Source of the DNA: Nemertoderma westbladi
Taxonomy: Eukaryota; Xenacoelomorpha; Nemertodermatida; Nemertodermatidae
DNA: 49,463 nucleotides
Assembly: GCA_032718475.1 (NCBI GenBank)
Contig: JAUCBJ010007095.1
Location: 1-49,463, forward strand
Direction of reading: 5' to 3'
Of this stretch, positions 1-11,100 are shown piece after piece. The translations under genes and the position numbers were made by a program. The stretch's first letter is position 1; each line of letters starts with the position of its first letter. The notes under the pieces are model-generated. The model saw only the letters and a program-made list of their open reading frames with translations. It searched no databases and was not told the origin of the DNA.

Positions 1-1125
1 TCACTTCCCTCACTCCCACCCTCACTCCCACACTCACTTCCCTCACTTCCCTCACTTCCCTCACTTCCCTCACTTCCCTCACTTCCCTCACTTCCCACAC
101 CCTCACTTCCCTCACTTCCCTCACTCACTCCCTCACTTCCCTCACTTCCCTCACTTCCCTCACTTCCCTCACTTCCCTCACTTCCCTCACTTCCCTCACT
201 TCCCTCACTCCCCTCACTCACTCCCTCACTTCCCTCACTTCCCTCACTTCCCTCACTTCCCTCACTTCCCTCACTTCCCTCACTTCCCTCACTTCCCTCA
301 CTTCCCTCACTTCCCTCACTTCCCTCACTCACTCCCTCACTTCCCTCACTTCCCTCACTTCCCTCACTTCCCTCACTTCCCTCACTTCCCTCACTTCCCT
401 CACTTCCCTCACTCACTCCCTCACTCACTCCCTCACTTCCCTCACTTCCCTCACTTCCCTCACTTCCCTCACTTCCCTCACTTCCCTCACTTCCCTCACT
501 TCCCTCACTTCCCTCACTTCCCTCACTTCCCTCACTTCCCTCACTTCCCTCACTCTCTCCCTCACTTCCCTCACTTCCCTCACTTCCCTCACTTCCCTCA
601 CTTCCCTCACTCTCTCCCTCACTTCCCTCACTTCCCTCACTTCCCTCACTTCCCTCACTTCCCTCACTTCCCTCACTTCCCTCACTTCCCTCACTTCCCT
701 CACTTCCCTCACTCACTCCCTCACTTCCCTCACTTCCCTCACTTCCTTCACTCACTCCCTCACTTCCCTCACTTCCCTCACTTCCCTCACTTCCCTCACT
801 TCCCTCACTTCCCTCACTTCCCTCACTTCCCTCACTTCCCTCACTATGCCTCACTCACTCCCTCACTTCCCTCACTTCCCTCACTTCCCTCACTCACTCC
901 CTCACTGCCTCACTTCCCTCACTGCCTCACTTCCCTCACTGCCTCACTTCCCTCACTGCCTCACTTCCCTCACTTCCCTCACTTCCCTCACTTCCCCCAC
1001 TGCCTCACTTCCCTCACTTCCCTCACTGCCTCACTTCCCTCATTTCCCTCACTTCCCTCACTTCCCTCACTTCCCTCACTCACTCCCTCACTCACTCCCT
1101 CACTTCCCTCACTTCCCTCACTTCT
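1..1125. repeat. 9-bp satellite (CCCTCACTT)n
   Basis: More than 1 kb of near-perfect 9-bp units, with interspersed variants CCCTCACTC and CCTCACTG that become commoner after about 840. It starts at the window edge, so its full length is unknown. Because the unit is a multiple of three, long open frames such as (REV)n or (PHFPHSL)n appear on both strands. They have no other coding features and I treat them as artefacts. Confidence 0.97.
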
Positions 1126-1496
1126 GTATACTAGCTTTGACTCTCCCAGCTATAGTGATAGTATGCAACCTTGGGAGTTAATGTGCGGTCTTACGAGTAA
1201 ATGTCAAGAGATTAGACTTCATGTTGCCTCCATTGATTCACTCTTCTTAACTTTATAAAATAACTCCACCCTTATTTAAAGTTTTAAAAATTATGACTTA
1301 GTCGACTAATTTTCCAAAATATATTATAAAAACATATAATTTCTTGAATAAATAGACCTAATAGTAATAAATATTGTTGGCAAATACATTTATAATACTA
1401 ATATAATAATTAGGGATAAATAATCCTAATACTAATATAAATGTTATGGATAAATAGTCCTAATACTATTATGAAAGGAACTCAAACAAACAAATG
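1126..1496. other. AT-rich spacer
   Basis: No ORF or RNA gene seen. It contains short degenerate direct repeats around 'cctaatactaatataa' (about 1340-1475), just 3' of the leftward gene that ends at 1497. Confidence 0.6.
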
Positions 1497-2465
1497 TCAA
1501 TAGCGTCGTCCTGCGCGAGCAAATACTGTACGAGAGTTTGATGTTATAGGTCTTCGAAAATAAGTAAAAGCTGGTTGATTTTCTTTAATTTCATCTTCCT
1601 CATTAACCAACTGTTTCTTAATTTCATTCAATTGTTCATTCATTTTCAGTAATTTACTTTTATTTCCCAGAACCTGTCTTAATATCTCTTCTCTATTTTC
1701 CTCATTTTCTTCCATTTGTTTAATAAATTTCCGTATTTGATTTTTGTTTCCTAATATTTGTCTCAATATCTCTTCTTTATTTTCATCATTCTCTTCTAAA
1801 TGTTTAATAATTTTCCGCAATTTATTCTTATTTCCAAGTAATTGTCTCAATATTTCCTTATTATTATCATTTTCATCATCTTCTTCACTTTCCTGACCTT
1901 CACTTTCTTCGTCCTCTTCATGACCTTCACTTTCTTCATCCTCTTTCTGACCTTCACTTTCGTCATCCTCTTCCCCGCCTTCACTTTCTTCATCGTCTTC
2001 CTGACCTTCGCTTTCTTCATTCTCTTCCTGACCTTCGCTATCTTCACCCTCTTCCTGACCTTCACTTTCTTCGTCATCTTCCTGACCTTCACTCACTTCG
2101 TTCTCAACCTCACTCTCTTCAACTTCATCCTGACCCTCACTATTTTCATTCTCCATCTCATCGTCCTCTTCTTCTTCACTTTCCTCACTCAAATTTTCAT
2201 CATTTTCTAGGGGTAACTGTTTTTGTATCCTTTTCAAAATATTCATAACTTTATGAAATTTATTTTCTGTTGTCTGTTTTATCTTTAATATATCACGCTC
2301 AACTCTCTTTTTCTTTTCATCTTCACTAAAAATATCTTCGGATTTTTTAAATTTCTTTGGTAATGGATCCATTAGTTTATCCTTTCTATGTCTTTCCATG
2401 TGACGAGATAGATTGTCTTGTCTCATTTCTTTATTACAAACCAAACATTTTTCATAACTAGGCAT
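1497..2465 (-). CDS. C2H2 zinc-finger protein with acidic and 28-aa repeats
   Basis: A 322-aa single-exon ORF that I do not recognise as a named family. One C2H2 finger lies at the N-terminus (C7, C10, H22, H26). A basic stretch follows (about 27-80), then a Glu/Asp/Ser/Gly repeat region of 'ESEGQEEDE' type (about 90-200), then three tandem 28-residue repeats built on 'EEILRQ-LGNK' (about 202-229, 230-257, 258-283), predicted helical, and a basic tail. The start follows a 'ctatata' sequence directly. The finger resembles in spacing those at the N-terminus of the Maverick polymerase at 8109, and single-exon genes of this kind occur in endogenous virus-like elements, so a viral origin is possible. 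That is inference; a host gene is equally allowed. The acidic repeats produce antisense shadow ORFs. Confidence 0.6.
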   Translation of the reverse strand: MPSYEKCLVCNKEMRQDNLSRHMERHRKDKLMDPLPKKFKKSEDIFSEDEKKKRVERDILKIKQTTENKFHKVMNILKRIQKQLPLENDENLSEESEEEEDDEMENENSEGQDEVEESEVENEVSEGQEDDEESEGQEEGEDSEGQEENEESEGQEDDEESEGGEEDDESEGQKEDEESEGHEEDEESEGQESEEDDENDNNKEILRQLLGNKNKLRKIIKHLEENDENKEEILRQILGNKNQIRKFIKQMEENEENREEILRQVLGNKSKLLKMNEQLNEIKKQLVNEEDEIKENQPAFTYFRRPITSNSRTVFARAGRRY

Positions 2466-3730
2466 TATATAGCAATGTCAATTGATATTATGAGTTTTCG
2501 ATAAATGATTTTACATAATTTTAAATAAATAAAACTTTTATGAAAATAAATAAAACTTTTAAAAATAAAAATTAGAGAATGAATGGGAATGCGGTGACTG
2601 GGGGCTTTTATAGAGGGAGGTTAGAATGGAGTTGTGAAAGAAGAATAATCTATTGCAAGAGCAGATGTTTATTATAATTTCTTGGACGAATTGATATAAT
2701 AACGAAGCTGTGGGTATGAATAATTTAAGCTCTGTGGCATGCCCCATTCACGCAGGCCCCATTCACGCATTGATGTTTGGGTTAGTCATGCTATAGTTAA
2801 TAAGAGCCCAAACAGCCACAGATTATTGAGGGATGACTCGGGGCTAAACTGGGCCGCACAGTGCCTATTGTATTGTATATTTCGTTTGTTATAGTACAAT
2901 TTATTCATCTCGCGTCCCCTATCTGATTGATTTGTATCAAATTAAATTGCCTTTGGCAACATTATTTGATACGAATCGATTGATTAAACAATTAATTAAT
3001 TGTTTAATCGACCAATTAATTAATTGGTTAATTAATTAATGACCTACTTAACACCCAAGGTGTGAAGTAGGACTAAACTGTCGCAGAAGTAGGGTAAACC
3101 ATTACTACTCTTGGATACTCAGCAACATAGCCACTAATATATAAAGTCTCCATCCTTTTCGATGGTAATTTTCATTTGAATGACTATTATTCATTGAACA
3201 TGGGGTTATGGGAGCCTCTTCATCTGACATCTTCTATACTGTGAGTATAAATATACGTACAGTGTATCACTTGTATATTATAATTATATGGTTTATAAAT
3301 AACTAATTAAACTAATTAAGGCTTTTTTCCTACATGGTGGGCAAATTGAACAAATTATGAATGAAGGCAAAAAAACAAGATAAATAATTTTCGCCACCCG
3401 AAATTATTTATCTTGCATTGAATCTTGCATCTACATTGAAAAAGTGGTTAAAAATATTCTATACCATGTTTACATTTAACTACAAATATAACTGATACGT
3501 ATAGATCTACTCCAGATATATAAGGGAAATAACATGCATGGTGATATAGCTAGTAGATGCCATAGTACTGTGGCATGGTAGGGCAAGCATCCAACCAAAA
3601 TCAATGAATATTAAATAAATATTTTAGCTTAAATTAATGGTTTTTGCTTAAATTTTCCATAAAATATTTCCATTTTAATGGCATACTAATTAATTCTAAT
3701 TATAAATTTGAAGAAATTTTAATTAAATTG
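2466..3730. other. Non-coding spacer
   Basis: No convincing ORF. It contains a 15-bp tandem pair 'gccccattcacgca' (2743-2772) and the palindrome cluster described separately. AT-rich throughout. Confidence 0.55.
2922..3070. repeat. Cluster of four palindromes/hairpins
   Basis: Four inverted repeats lie end to end: an imperfect stem with arms about 2924-2951 and 2955-2982 around a TTT loop; a perfect 28-bp palindrome at 2982-3009 (half-site gattaaacaattaa); a perfect 18-bp palindrome at 3011-3028 (accaattaattaattggt); and an imperfect 12-bp stem at 3044-3070 (ctactt...gaagtag). Function unknown. Such clusters can be replication origins, recombination debris or foldback-transposon ends. Confidence 0.8.
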
Positions 3731-4290
3731 ACTGTAATAATGTTAGCTTATCCAATTCCGCTAACATGAACCCACAAAGTAAGCCGTTGAGCAATATTGG
3801 GAGCACGAGGTTGATTACCAATCAACCTCGTGTCACCCCAGTAAACGGGGACAATAGGCCCAAAGGAGACACACACAATAAGGGTCAGGGGCCAAACCCC
3901 TAACAGAGAGAGAACAACAGGGGCAACGGGAAACACACCAGGGAGGGTGAAAGGGCGAGAAGTGGGATATTAGCCAATGGGGGGACAGCATCGACTAGGT
4001 ACAGTAATATGGCCAACTGTGCAGTACATATATTACCTGTTGGTGCTTCCCTATTCAGTCAGTTTACTCAGTCAGATCAGTAGGGTGGAACGGTGACTTC
4101 TATCACCGTCCGCTACCGCCATCATACTTATCTACCGGTAACCGTGTCATACTATGCTATATATATCAACTATATTATACCTTATACATATAACCGAACA
4201 CCAGAACTCTTTTACCTTTCACACACGGCGGGGACGCGTAGATAGAAAACCCAACGGATAAACCGGGATCCGTAGATCCCGTCACAGTGA
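3731..4290 (+). other. Putative LTR/leader upstream of gag-like ORF
   Basis: This GC-richer block precedes the ORF at 4424 and has features of a retroelement leader. A perfect 13-bp hairpin lies at 3804-3832 (cacgaggttgatt, loop acc). Smaller stems lie at about 4090-4108 (cggtga...tcaccg) and 4266-4281 (gggatc...gatccc). After 4282 there is a short imperfect tandem around 'gacagtgatagaa'. No second copy of this block occurs in the window, so LTR status cannot be proven. Confidence 0.35.
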
Positions 4291-4423
4291 TAGAATTAGA
4301 TCCACCCAGCTGCCCTGACAGTGATAGAATCCTAGCAGCTGCCCTAACAGTCTGACAGTGATAGAACTAGATCCAACCAACTGCCCTGACAGACTGTGGC
4401 TGCCAGCCACCAAAGAAGACAAG

Positions 4424-5653
4424 ATGAGTAGAGGAGGAGAAGCAACACCGCCGCGGACCCCGGACGACGATCTAACGATCCGCGAGGCCACGGCGAGACG
4501 GCATCAACCCACGACGCCGGACCCATCGATAACGGGCCATCCGGCGATCCAAGATGAGGGGGGCCGTCTACAAAGAGAGGACGAGTCGGGAGTCGAAAGG
4601 GAGAAAGACGAGTCAACGCGGAGCGAGGGTCGACGTACCAATGTCGCCGGCCAGCCACAGGCCGAGGACGACGAACGGCCCACCGGAACGGCGACGGTGG
4701 GGCCGCCGGTACGACGTTGGACCCGGAGAGATGGAGGAGAGGTCGGCGACGAGGACGTCGGGGTTTCCGATCGACTTCGACGGGCCTACAACGCGACCCG
4801 GGAACTACTAAAGGAGGCCAAGGAGGGGGCGAGGATAGACGAGGTCAAGATGACAAAAGGACTAGGTGAGTCGAACAGATACTTTGATCACCTAGTGTGT
4901 TCTGGGCAGAGAGAACTAGCCGAGGAGAGAGCGAGGGGAGTTGCCAACGAACTGATTGAACTATGGGAGTGTAGGGGTATGGAACCTAGCGTAGTGTACG
5001 TAGGGCCATACTTAGTCGATGCCCGGGGAGTAAAATTAGTGGGTTGGAAGAGACCTGAGGAGGGCGAATCCGAGGTTAAACCCGAGGATTCGGTCTCATC
5101 GGTCGGAGGAAGTTCCGGGAGGCGGGGGAAAGTTAGTGGGACGGAGGGGCGTCGGGAGTCCGTCGCAACCGATAAGTCTGCTACATCCTCCGCAAAAGAA
5201 AGAAGGGTGCGGGAGATAAATCTGACGTATAAATTAGAAATGGCGGCGAATAAGCAGAATGGGTTAGAGAGACAATTGAGGGGTAAAACCGCATACTTAG
5301 AGAAGTTAGGAGAGTTGGCGAGGGAGTATAGAGAGAGAGCCGAGGAGTGTATAGGGCGGGAGATGAGAGTAGGGGACGAGCCGGCGATGTGGCTTGAGAT
5401 AATTGCGAGAGTTGAGTTGTTCGACCAGGGTAACCGAGAGTGTGAGATAGAGGCAGAGCGTGAGCGGGATGATTTGCGTGCCCAGCTAAGGGGGCTTGCG
5501 CAATATCAAGCCAAACTAAACCAGCGCCGATTAGAACTGGCGTGGCAGGAACTATCAGAGAGTGAGACCCCACTTACAAGCAGCGAGCGAGAGAACCAGA
5601 GCTGGTGTAGCCGTACGGGCGGGGGGGGGGGGGGGGTAATAATAGTACGTTAG
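4424..5653 (+). CDS. Gag-like hypothetical protein, interrupted
   Basis: 409 aa from the first ATG; the frame is open further upstream without an ATG. I do not recognise the family. The N-terminal third is charged and low in complexity (Arg, Asp, Glu, Pro). The middle holds a helical block beginning 'DRLRRAYNATRELLKEA', and the last third is a long predicted coiled coil. Codon use is far more GC-rich than the neighbouring Maverick genes. The ORF runs into 16 consecutive G (5621-5636) and stops 18 bases later. In another frame the reading continues for about 19 residues to the Maverick boundary. The likely reading is a retroelement gag cut off by a homopolymer frameshift and/or by the Maverick insertion. 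No retained protease or RT is seen. Confidence 0.5.
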   Translation: MSRGGEATPPRTPDDDLTIREATARRHQPTTPDPSITGHPAIQDEGGRLQREDESGVEREKDESTRSEGRRTNVAGQPQAEDDERPTGTATVGPPVRRWTRRDGGEVGDEDVGVSDRLRRAYNATRELLKEAKEGARIDEVKMTKGLGESNRYFDHLVCSGQRELAEERARGVANELIELWECRGMEPSVVYVGPYLVDARGVKLVGWKRPEEGESEVKPEDSVSSVGGSSGRRGKVSGTEGRRESVATDKSATSSAKERRVREINLTYKLEMAANKQNGLERQLRGKTAYLEKLGELAREYRERAEECIGREMRVGDEPAMWLEIIARVELFDQGNRECEIEAERERDDLRAQLRGLAQYQAKLNQRRLELAWQELSESETPLTSSERENQSWCSRTGGGGGGVIIVR

Positions 5654-5692
5654 AAATAGTTAATATTAATAGTACCGTAGTAGATAACCCTA

Positions 5693-6177
5693 AGTAGTAG
5701 AAGAAGAGGGCCCCCCCGCGTACTCCTCCCTAGCCTGGGCTACGGGCTGCATCTCGGAGGGCTATTAAAAACGTGCTAAATCGCGATGTTTAATGACCAT
5801 CTGTCACCATCAATATTGATTCGTGTCGATGCCTTCAACCAATCATTGCCTATCGCCTACGCGTAGCCTAACCTCACGATGCCCGCCTTACTCGATAGCT
5901 GTTACCAACCGTGAGTATTGATTCGTGTTGTTGCATCAACCAACCATCGCATATTCATCTTCGTGTAACCTAACTTCACGAAGCATGGCTAGCCCCCACT
6001 ACGCTATTATATTATATATCGATTGCCAACTCACCACCGCTAGCCACGCACGGCTACTCCTCGACGGCTGTCGCCAAATCAATCCAACCAACCAAGCAGC
6101 CTCCTACCAGTCCAACGCTATGATACGTGAAATTCCGCCACGTTCCAGCTACACGTATACGAACATTTCCATAGTTA
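5693..6177 (+). repeat. Left terminal inverted repeat
   Basis: 485 bp, matching the reverse complement of 23957-24441 with scattered substitutions and small indels. It includes internally repeated 'taacctcacgatgc / taacttcacgaagc' motifs. Short ORFs inside it are not credible genes. Confidence 0.95.
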
Positions 6178-6857
6178 CTCAACCTAACCTAACCAATCCC
6201 ACAGCATCTGTGCCATATTGAAAGGCTACCACCACCACCACCACTAACATTATACTGCGCGTTTTTATTATAATAATTATTGATTATTATTACACACAAC
6301 CCTATGATTCATATTCTTTCACGTATTTCCTATCCACGCAATCAACCAGCCAGCTATTCATCCACGTTGCTCCCCATCTCTTTTCTTATTCGTTGATGAT
6401 TATGACACGTACCATCTCTTCTTCGTTGACTATGCCACATCGCAAATTTATATATATATAACTGAATGCTTTTAATAAAATTCATCACTTGTAATCTTCA
6501 TGGTAATATATTGATACCATATCTAATTTTTTGTTCTCACTCTGACATTGTGTTATTTCCTTAATAATTTATACATTATCTTACTCGTTGTATATTCGTT
6601 GGTCGGAAAACGACACCTCATAAAATGATACTGATTCCAGCATTGGGTATCGACCTAAAAACGAAAATCTGAGCTACGTGTCTCACCCGATTTTTGTTTT
6701 TGTGTCGATACCTAATGTCGAACTCAGCAACATTTTTCTTAGGCGTCGTCTTCCGACCAAACACAATTTTAGAGTGAGAACTATGGTGTCAATTTATTAC
6801 AGCGATACGGTTTAAAATTTATCACTTGTAATATTTTTCGTATTTATTATTATTATT
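6178..6857. other. Spacer between TIR and first rightward gene
   Basis: No ORF. It holds a (CCA)n tract at about 6226, a TATATATATA run at 6451-6460, the long foldback at 6533-6781, and a pair of 'atcacttgtaat' repeats (about 6484 and 6821). The gene at 6858 is preceded directly by a TTA trinucleotide run. Confidence 0.6.
6533..6781. repeat. Long imperfect foldback (hairpin)
   Basis: Outer arms 6533-6554 and 6760-6781 pair (gttctcactct...agagtgagaac). Middle arms about 6599-6616 and 6741-6759 pair (ttggtcggaaaacgac with gtcgtcttccgaccaa). Inner arms about 6631-6670 and 6689-6727 pair around gggtatcgac / gtcgatacc. A roughly 45-nt asymmetric bulge lies in the left arm. It sits between TIR and first gene, where a replication or packaging signal or a structured transcript would make sense, but no function is demonstrated. 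Confidence 0.75.
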
Positions 6858-7919
6858 ATGGCCTTAACGCAAAAAACCGGAGCAACAAATAGCTGGAAAT
6901 TTACTTACAATAAATATACTTGTACCGTCGTTCACAGCAAGTATTTTATTGTGGAATCTCAGGAGGACAACGAATCAATTTGTTTTTCCCATCAAGATAC
7001 CCGCTATTTGTTAGACATTCTAGAAACAACCAACAACCAACATCAATCCAGACCAGCAATTATACCAGGTAGGATATATCCCACTCTTCGTTTTGCGCGG
7101 GGAAATTTGAATATTTCCATCAACCCCACATCGGGTGATGTTTACGTTCAGAAACAAGGCAAATGTAAAGTTCTCAACAAAGCTTTTACTGAAGTTCTAA
7201 TTCAATACAGAGGGAAATTATTGCAATTTCTCTCTCCACCGCTAGAGATTATTAGCGATCAATTCTACATTGAATTATCAAATCCAGAGTTTATTGGATT
7301 TGTAACAGCTTTTAAAGGAACCAACTATGTTGGCTTATGGAAAATCAGCCTCAGATACACTGATAGTGTTGGTTTTAACTATTATACGGGTTTCAATTTG
7401 TCAAAACAGGAACTAACCGTTTTGTTGCGAGAGTGGGACAACCAAGTCGATGAAACAGACAAGCATCTTTTTGATAAAAATATCATTCAATTATCAGACC
7501 GTCTCAAAATGATTAAAACCAATAATAAAAAAATTATTATCACCAACACCGATAATTCTACTGAAGTAGGTGCCGGCGGAAATTCTATCGAGTTGCATTA
7601 CTTGAATGATAAAGCCCATATTAGTTTTCTCAAAGAATCGATGGATGGTGTTTCTCTTACTGAAGCCCATGTTGACGGTTTTGTCCTTTTGGATAAACCT
7701 AAAGCGTTCGTAGAGATCCCATCACCTAATCCAGATGTTGAAGAGAGTTGCTCTCAACCGCAACAGGTCTTTCCTGAAATATTACCTCGGAAGCCAAGAT
7801 CATCGAGTAAATTTACCAACGCATCACCTGCAAAGAAACAGAAAGTTGTCAGTAACCCAGTTCTAGTAGAGCCTGTTACTAATTCTCCATGGAAACCAGA
7901 TTATTATCCTAACATGTAA
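6858..7919 (+). CDS. Unrecognised 353-aa Maverick protein (possible PC4-like segment)
   Basis: First gene of the rightward arm. The start ATG follows a TTATTATTATTATT run directly. I do not recognise the whole protein. It is beta-rich, with a basic C-terminal segment (about 310-330, including 'SPAKKQK') that could be a nuclear localisation signal. Residues about 157-194 contain a beta-turn-beta-helix pattern ending 'TGFNLSKQELTVLLREWD'. Its order and spacing recall the single-stranded-DNA-binding PC4/Sub1 fold, which would suit a replication or transcription accessory protein beside PolB. That resemblance is by eye only. The acidic and Ser/Pro-rich tail after 280 is probably disordered. Confidence 0.85.
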   Translation: MALTQKTGATNSWKFTYNKYTCTVVHSKYFIVESQEDNESICFSHQDTRYLLDILETTNNQHQSRPAIIPGRIYPTLRFARGNLNISINPTSGDVYVQKQGKCKVLNKAFTEVLIQYRGKLLQFLSPPLEIISDQFYIELSNPEFIGFVTAFKGTNYVGLWKISLRYTDSVGFNYYTGFNLSKQELTVLLREWDNQVDETDKHLFDKNIIQLSDRLKMIKTNNKKIIITNTDNSTEVGAGGNSIELHYLNDKAHISFLKESMDGVSLTEAHVDGFVLLDKPKAFVEIPSPNPDVEESCSQPQQVFPEILPRKPRSSSKFTNASPAKKQKVVSNPVLVEPVTNSPWKPDYYPNM

Positions 7920-8003
7920 GCCTAATCATAAGTTAAACTCTTTGCGGTTTCCAATAGTCATAAGCGATTGGTGATTGGTTTAAAATTATTTCCCTCGCTA
8001 GCA

Positions 8004-8009
8004 TATAAA
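8004..8009 (+). promoter_or_regulatory. TATA-like box upstream of PolB
   Basis: TATAAA lies about 100 bases before the polymerase ATG (8109), with a (TTA)n run at about 8066-8090 between them. Position and sequence fit a core promoter; activity is unproven. Confidence 0.4.
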
Positions 8010-8108
8010 TGTTTAGATGTAGTCAATATCATATCATTTCATTTTATTTTAATCTTTGGAGATATTTTATTATTATTATTATTATTATTTATCTAAACAA
8101 ACTTCAAC

Positions 8109-11100
8109 ATGGATAAAATAACAATATGTTGTTCATTCTGTCATATGAATGTAACTAGACATAATTATTTACGCCACCTACGGTCACATTTTGAAAGTTA
8201 TTCTTGTTTAAAGTGTCATGTCGTGACTTCATGCAGCGAAATTTGTAAACGACATGAAACGACTACTGGTTGTAAAGAAATGGAGTTCCGCACCTATCAA
8301 TTGACTTGTTCTACCTGTAATAAAGAGTATACATATGACAATTATTTACGACACGATTGTCACTTGAAATGTTACTACACAAGAAAGCGTAAATTTCCGC
8401 AACATAAAAATATAATATCTAGAAAAAACTTAAGGGTGGCTCTTGGTACATGCGCAACAATTTTTACGCGGGAACAAGAAGCTCACGATAATCGTCTTGA
8501 AATTTATGTCCACGACCTCCCAACTTCTAGAGATTATCCCGATGTAGAAACAGCAGTAACGCAAATTCGAGGTAATATTCTTCAGTTAATATTAGATAGA
8601 TTGAAAGAAATGAATGTTCTTAGACTGTGGTTAGGTCTAAATGTATTAATGTACAGGTCACATTTTTCAGAAGGTGAGCAATTGGAAACCTTTTATTTTA
8701 ATTCTTCCGGTGGTGCTATTAATACTGTAGATTCGCCGCAAAGTTTTGACACATGGTTTGAGCATGTGCTGGGGAATATATTACAAAAAATAGCCATCTT
8801 TAACACACGTGGTTCTGGGTGGCGTATTAAATCTTTATTAAGGGTTGAAATTAAATTAGCTGAATCTAAGTGTAGGTCGTTACTATATAAGGGGCACGGT
8901 TATATGGAGTTACCTAAGGCTCTAGCGTGTAAACGATGTGTTATAAATGTACAATCGGCTGATAATGACTGTTTTAAATGGGCAATTATATCTGCAAAAT
9001 TTAGTAGCAAAGTGAAAAACAACAAACAGCATACTTCATCGTACAAAAATTATATGACTCATTTCATTTTTGACAACGGGAACAAAGATTATCCAACAGA
9101 GTGGCAGTTAGCAATTAAACTTTTTGAAAAACAAAATTCAAAATATATAATTAATTTACTATGTTGGAATAACGACAACAAACGCACCCCGGTATCTATA
9201 TTAAGACAACCTCCGTTTAGTAAAATTACACCTGATAAACAGTTATTAAATATATTACTTGTAGTAAAAAATAACAATGTACCTAAACTGAATCATTATG
9301 TTTGCATAACTAACTTGAATCGATTGCTGAATACGAGAGCACTTCATATCAGGAATAGGAAATATTGCGAAAGGTGTTTGACTCATTTTTTTCGAGCGGA
9401 AGTTCTTCATCGACACCGTCTCGCCTGCTACCAAGGAAGAAGTCAGCGCGAGAAACTACCTAATAAAAAAAGAACACACATTAGTTTTACAAATTTAGAT
9501 AGAACCTTATCCCCATTGTTTGTCACCTACTTTGATATAGAATGTATCTTACAACCGTCAGTTAATAATCAAATTATACAGGAGCATATACCGTGTGCAG
9601 TGAGTTATTTAATTGTTCCCAATACTGAATTAATTGATGCTCCAAAATGTCATTTGAAAACATTCGTAAAGTCAAATAATAATAATTGTATTCAAGATTT
9701 CTTAGATTCATTATATACTGATTTAACTGAATTATGTTGTTGGTCAGAAATATACACACATAAAACTATGTCATTTACTAATATTGATTTTGTAAATTTT
9801 GAACAAGCAAAATTTTGTTTTTATTGTAATGTTACTTTAAATAATAATGTTGGGAAAAACAGACACCATTCACATATTACAGGTAAATATATTGCGGCAG
9901 CCTGTAATAGTTGTAACCGAAGTTTATCATTGAAACGATACCTGTATGTACTTTGCGGGCACAATTCCAACAACTACGATATACATTGTATATTACAAAG
10001 CGGATTTAGAGATAAGAAATACACAGATTGGGATATAAAGGTTATACCGAGAAATACAGAACGATATATTTCACTGAGTGCCTTTATCCCAATTAAAAAC
10101 ACTTCTAAGAAAATTGAGTTACGTTTCTTAGACACATATCAATTTTTAAGCTTTTCTTTAAGTAATTTAGTTGAGTGTTCAACAAAGGATGTAGCCAGTC
10201 ATGATATAAGCTCAATTTTACCTATTACTCTACAAGAAATGAAATATTTTTATCCAAACTTGAATAACTCAACGATTAAACGGAAAGGAGTATTTCCATA
10301 CGAGTACTTGACAGATATAAATAAATTTAATGATACTGGTTTGCCGTCTATAAATAATTTTTTTAGTAACTTAAGTCAAAAAACATGCACAATTGAAGAT
10401 TATAGGTTTGCGGGAATATCATGGGTAGAATTCGACTGTGTGAATCTCAAAGATTATCTTTTAGCCTATTTAAAACTCGATGTTTGTTTGCTTGCCGATA
10501 TATTTGAGAATTTTAGGAATGTTTGTAAACAAAATTACGATTTAGAAGCGGTTTTTTACTGTAGTATCGCGTCATTTACCTATGATTGCGCGCTAAAATA
10601 TAATAAATGTAAAATAGAATTAATAAAGGATTATCAGACATATAGAGATTTTGAAAAATCAATTAGGGGTGGTGTTTCATTTTGTCGAAAGCATTATATA
10701 GAATCAAATATACCTGGAACAAGTACATATGATTCTACTAAGGAAGAATGCCATATTTTTAATATTGATTTCAACTCTTTATATTCTGGGAATTTAAGTA
10801 AAAAACTACCCACCTCGCAATTCAAAGAAGTAAGTATTAAACATTTAGAGAATGCAATTCCAGAAAAACTAATCGAGTATTTGGTAGATTTAGACATTGA
10901 TGGATCTACTGGATATTTTTTAATATGTGATTTAAATTATCCCAAGGCTATTCACGATCAAACATTACAATTACCGTTAGCCCCTGAGCATTTAAGTATA
11001 AATGAAACAATGCTTTCGCCTTATATGCAGGAACAATTTAATAATTTATCGATACAAAGAGGTACCTCCCGTAAATATAGGATGTCTACACCAAAACTCT

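Noticed and set aside
425-1181. Long ORFs in the 9-bp satellite (REV and PHFPH repeats)
   Set aside because: Created by a unit length divisible by three; no other coding feature.
1842-2210. Antisense ORFs opposite the acidic-repeat gene
   Set aside because: Hydrophobic shadow of Glu/Asp codons of the leftward gene.
5925-6221. 98-aa ORF in the left TIR, and its mirror at 23904-24209
   Set aside because: Both fall in TIR sequence and are mirror copies; no domain and no separate support.
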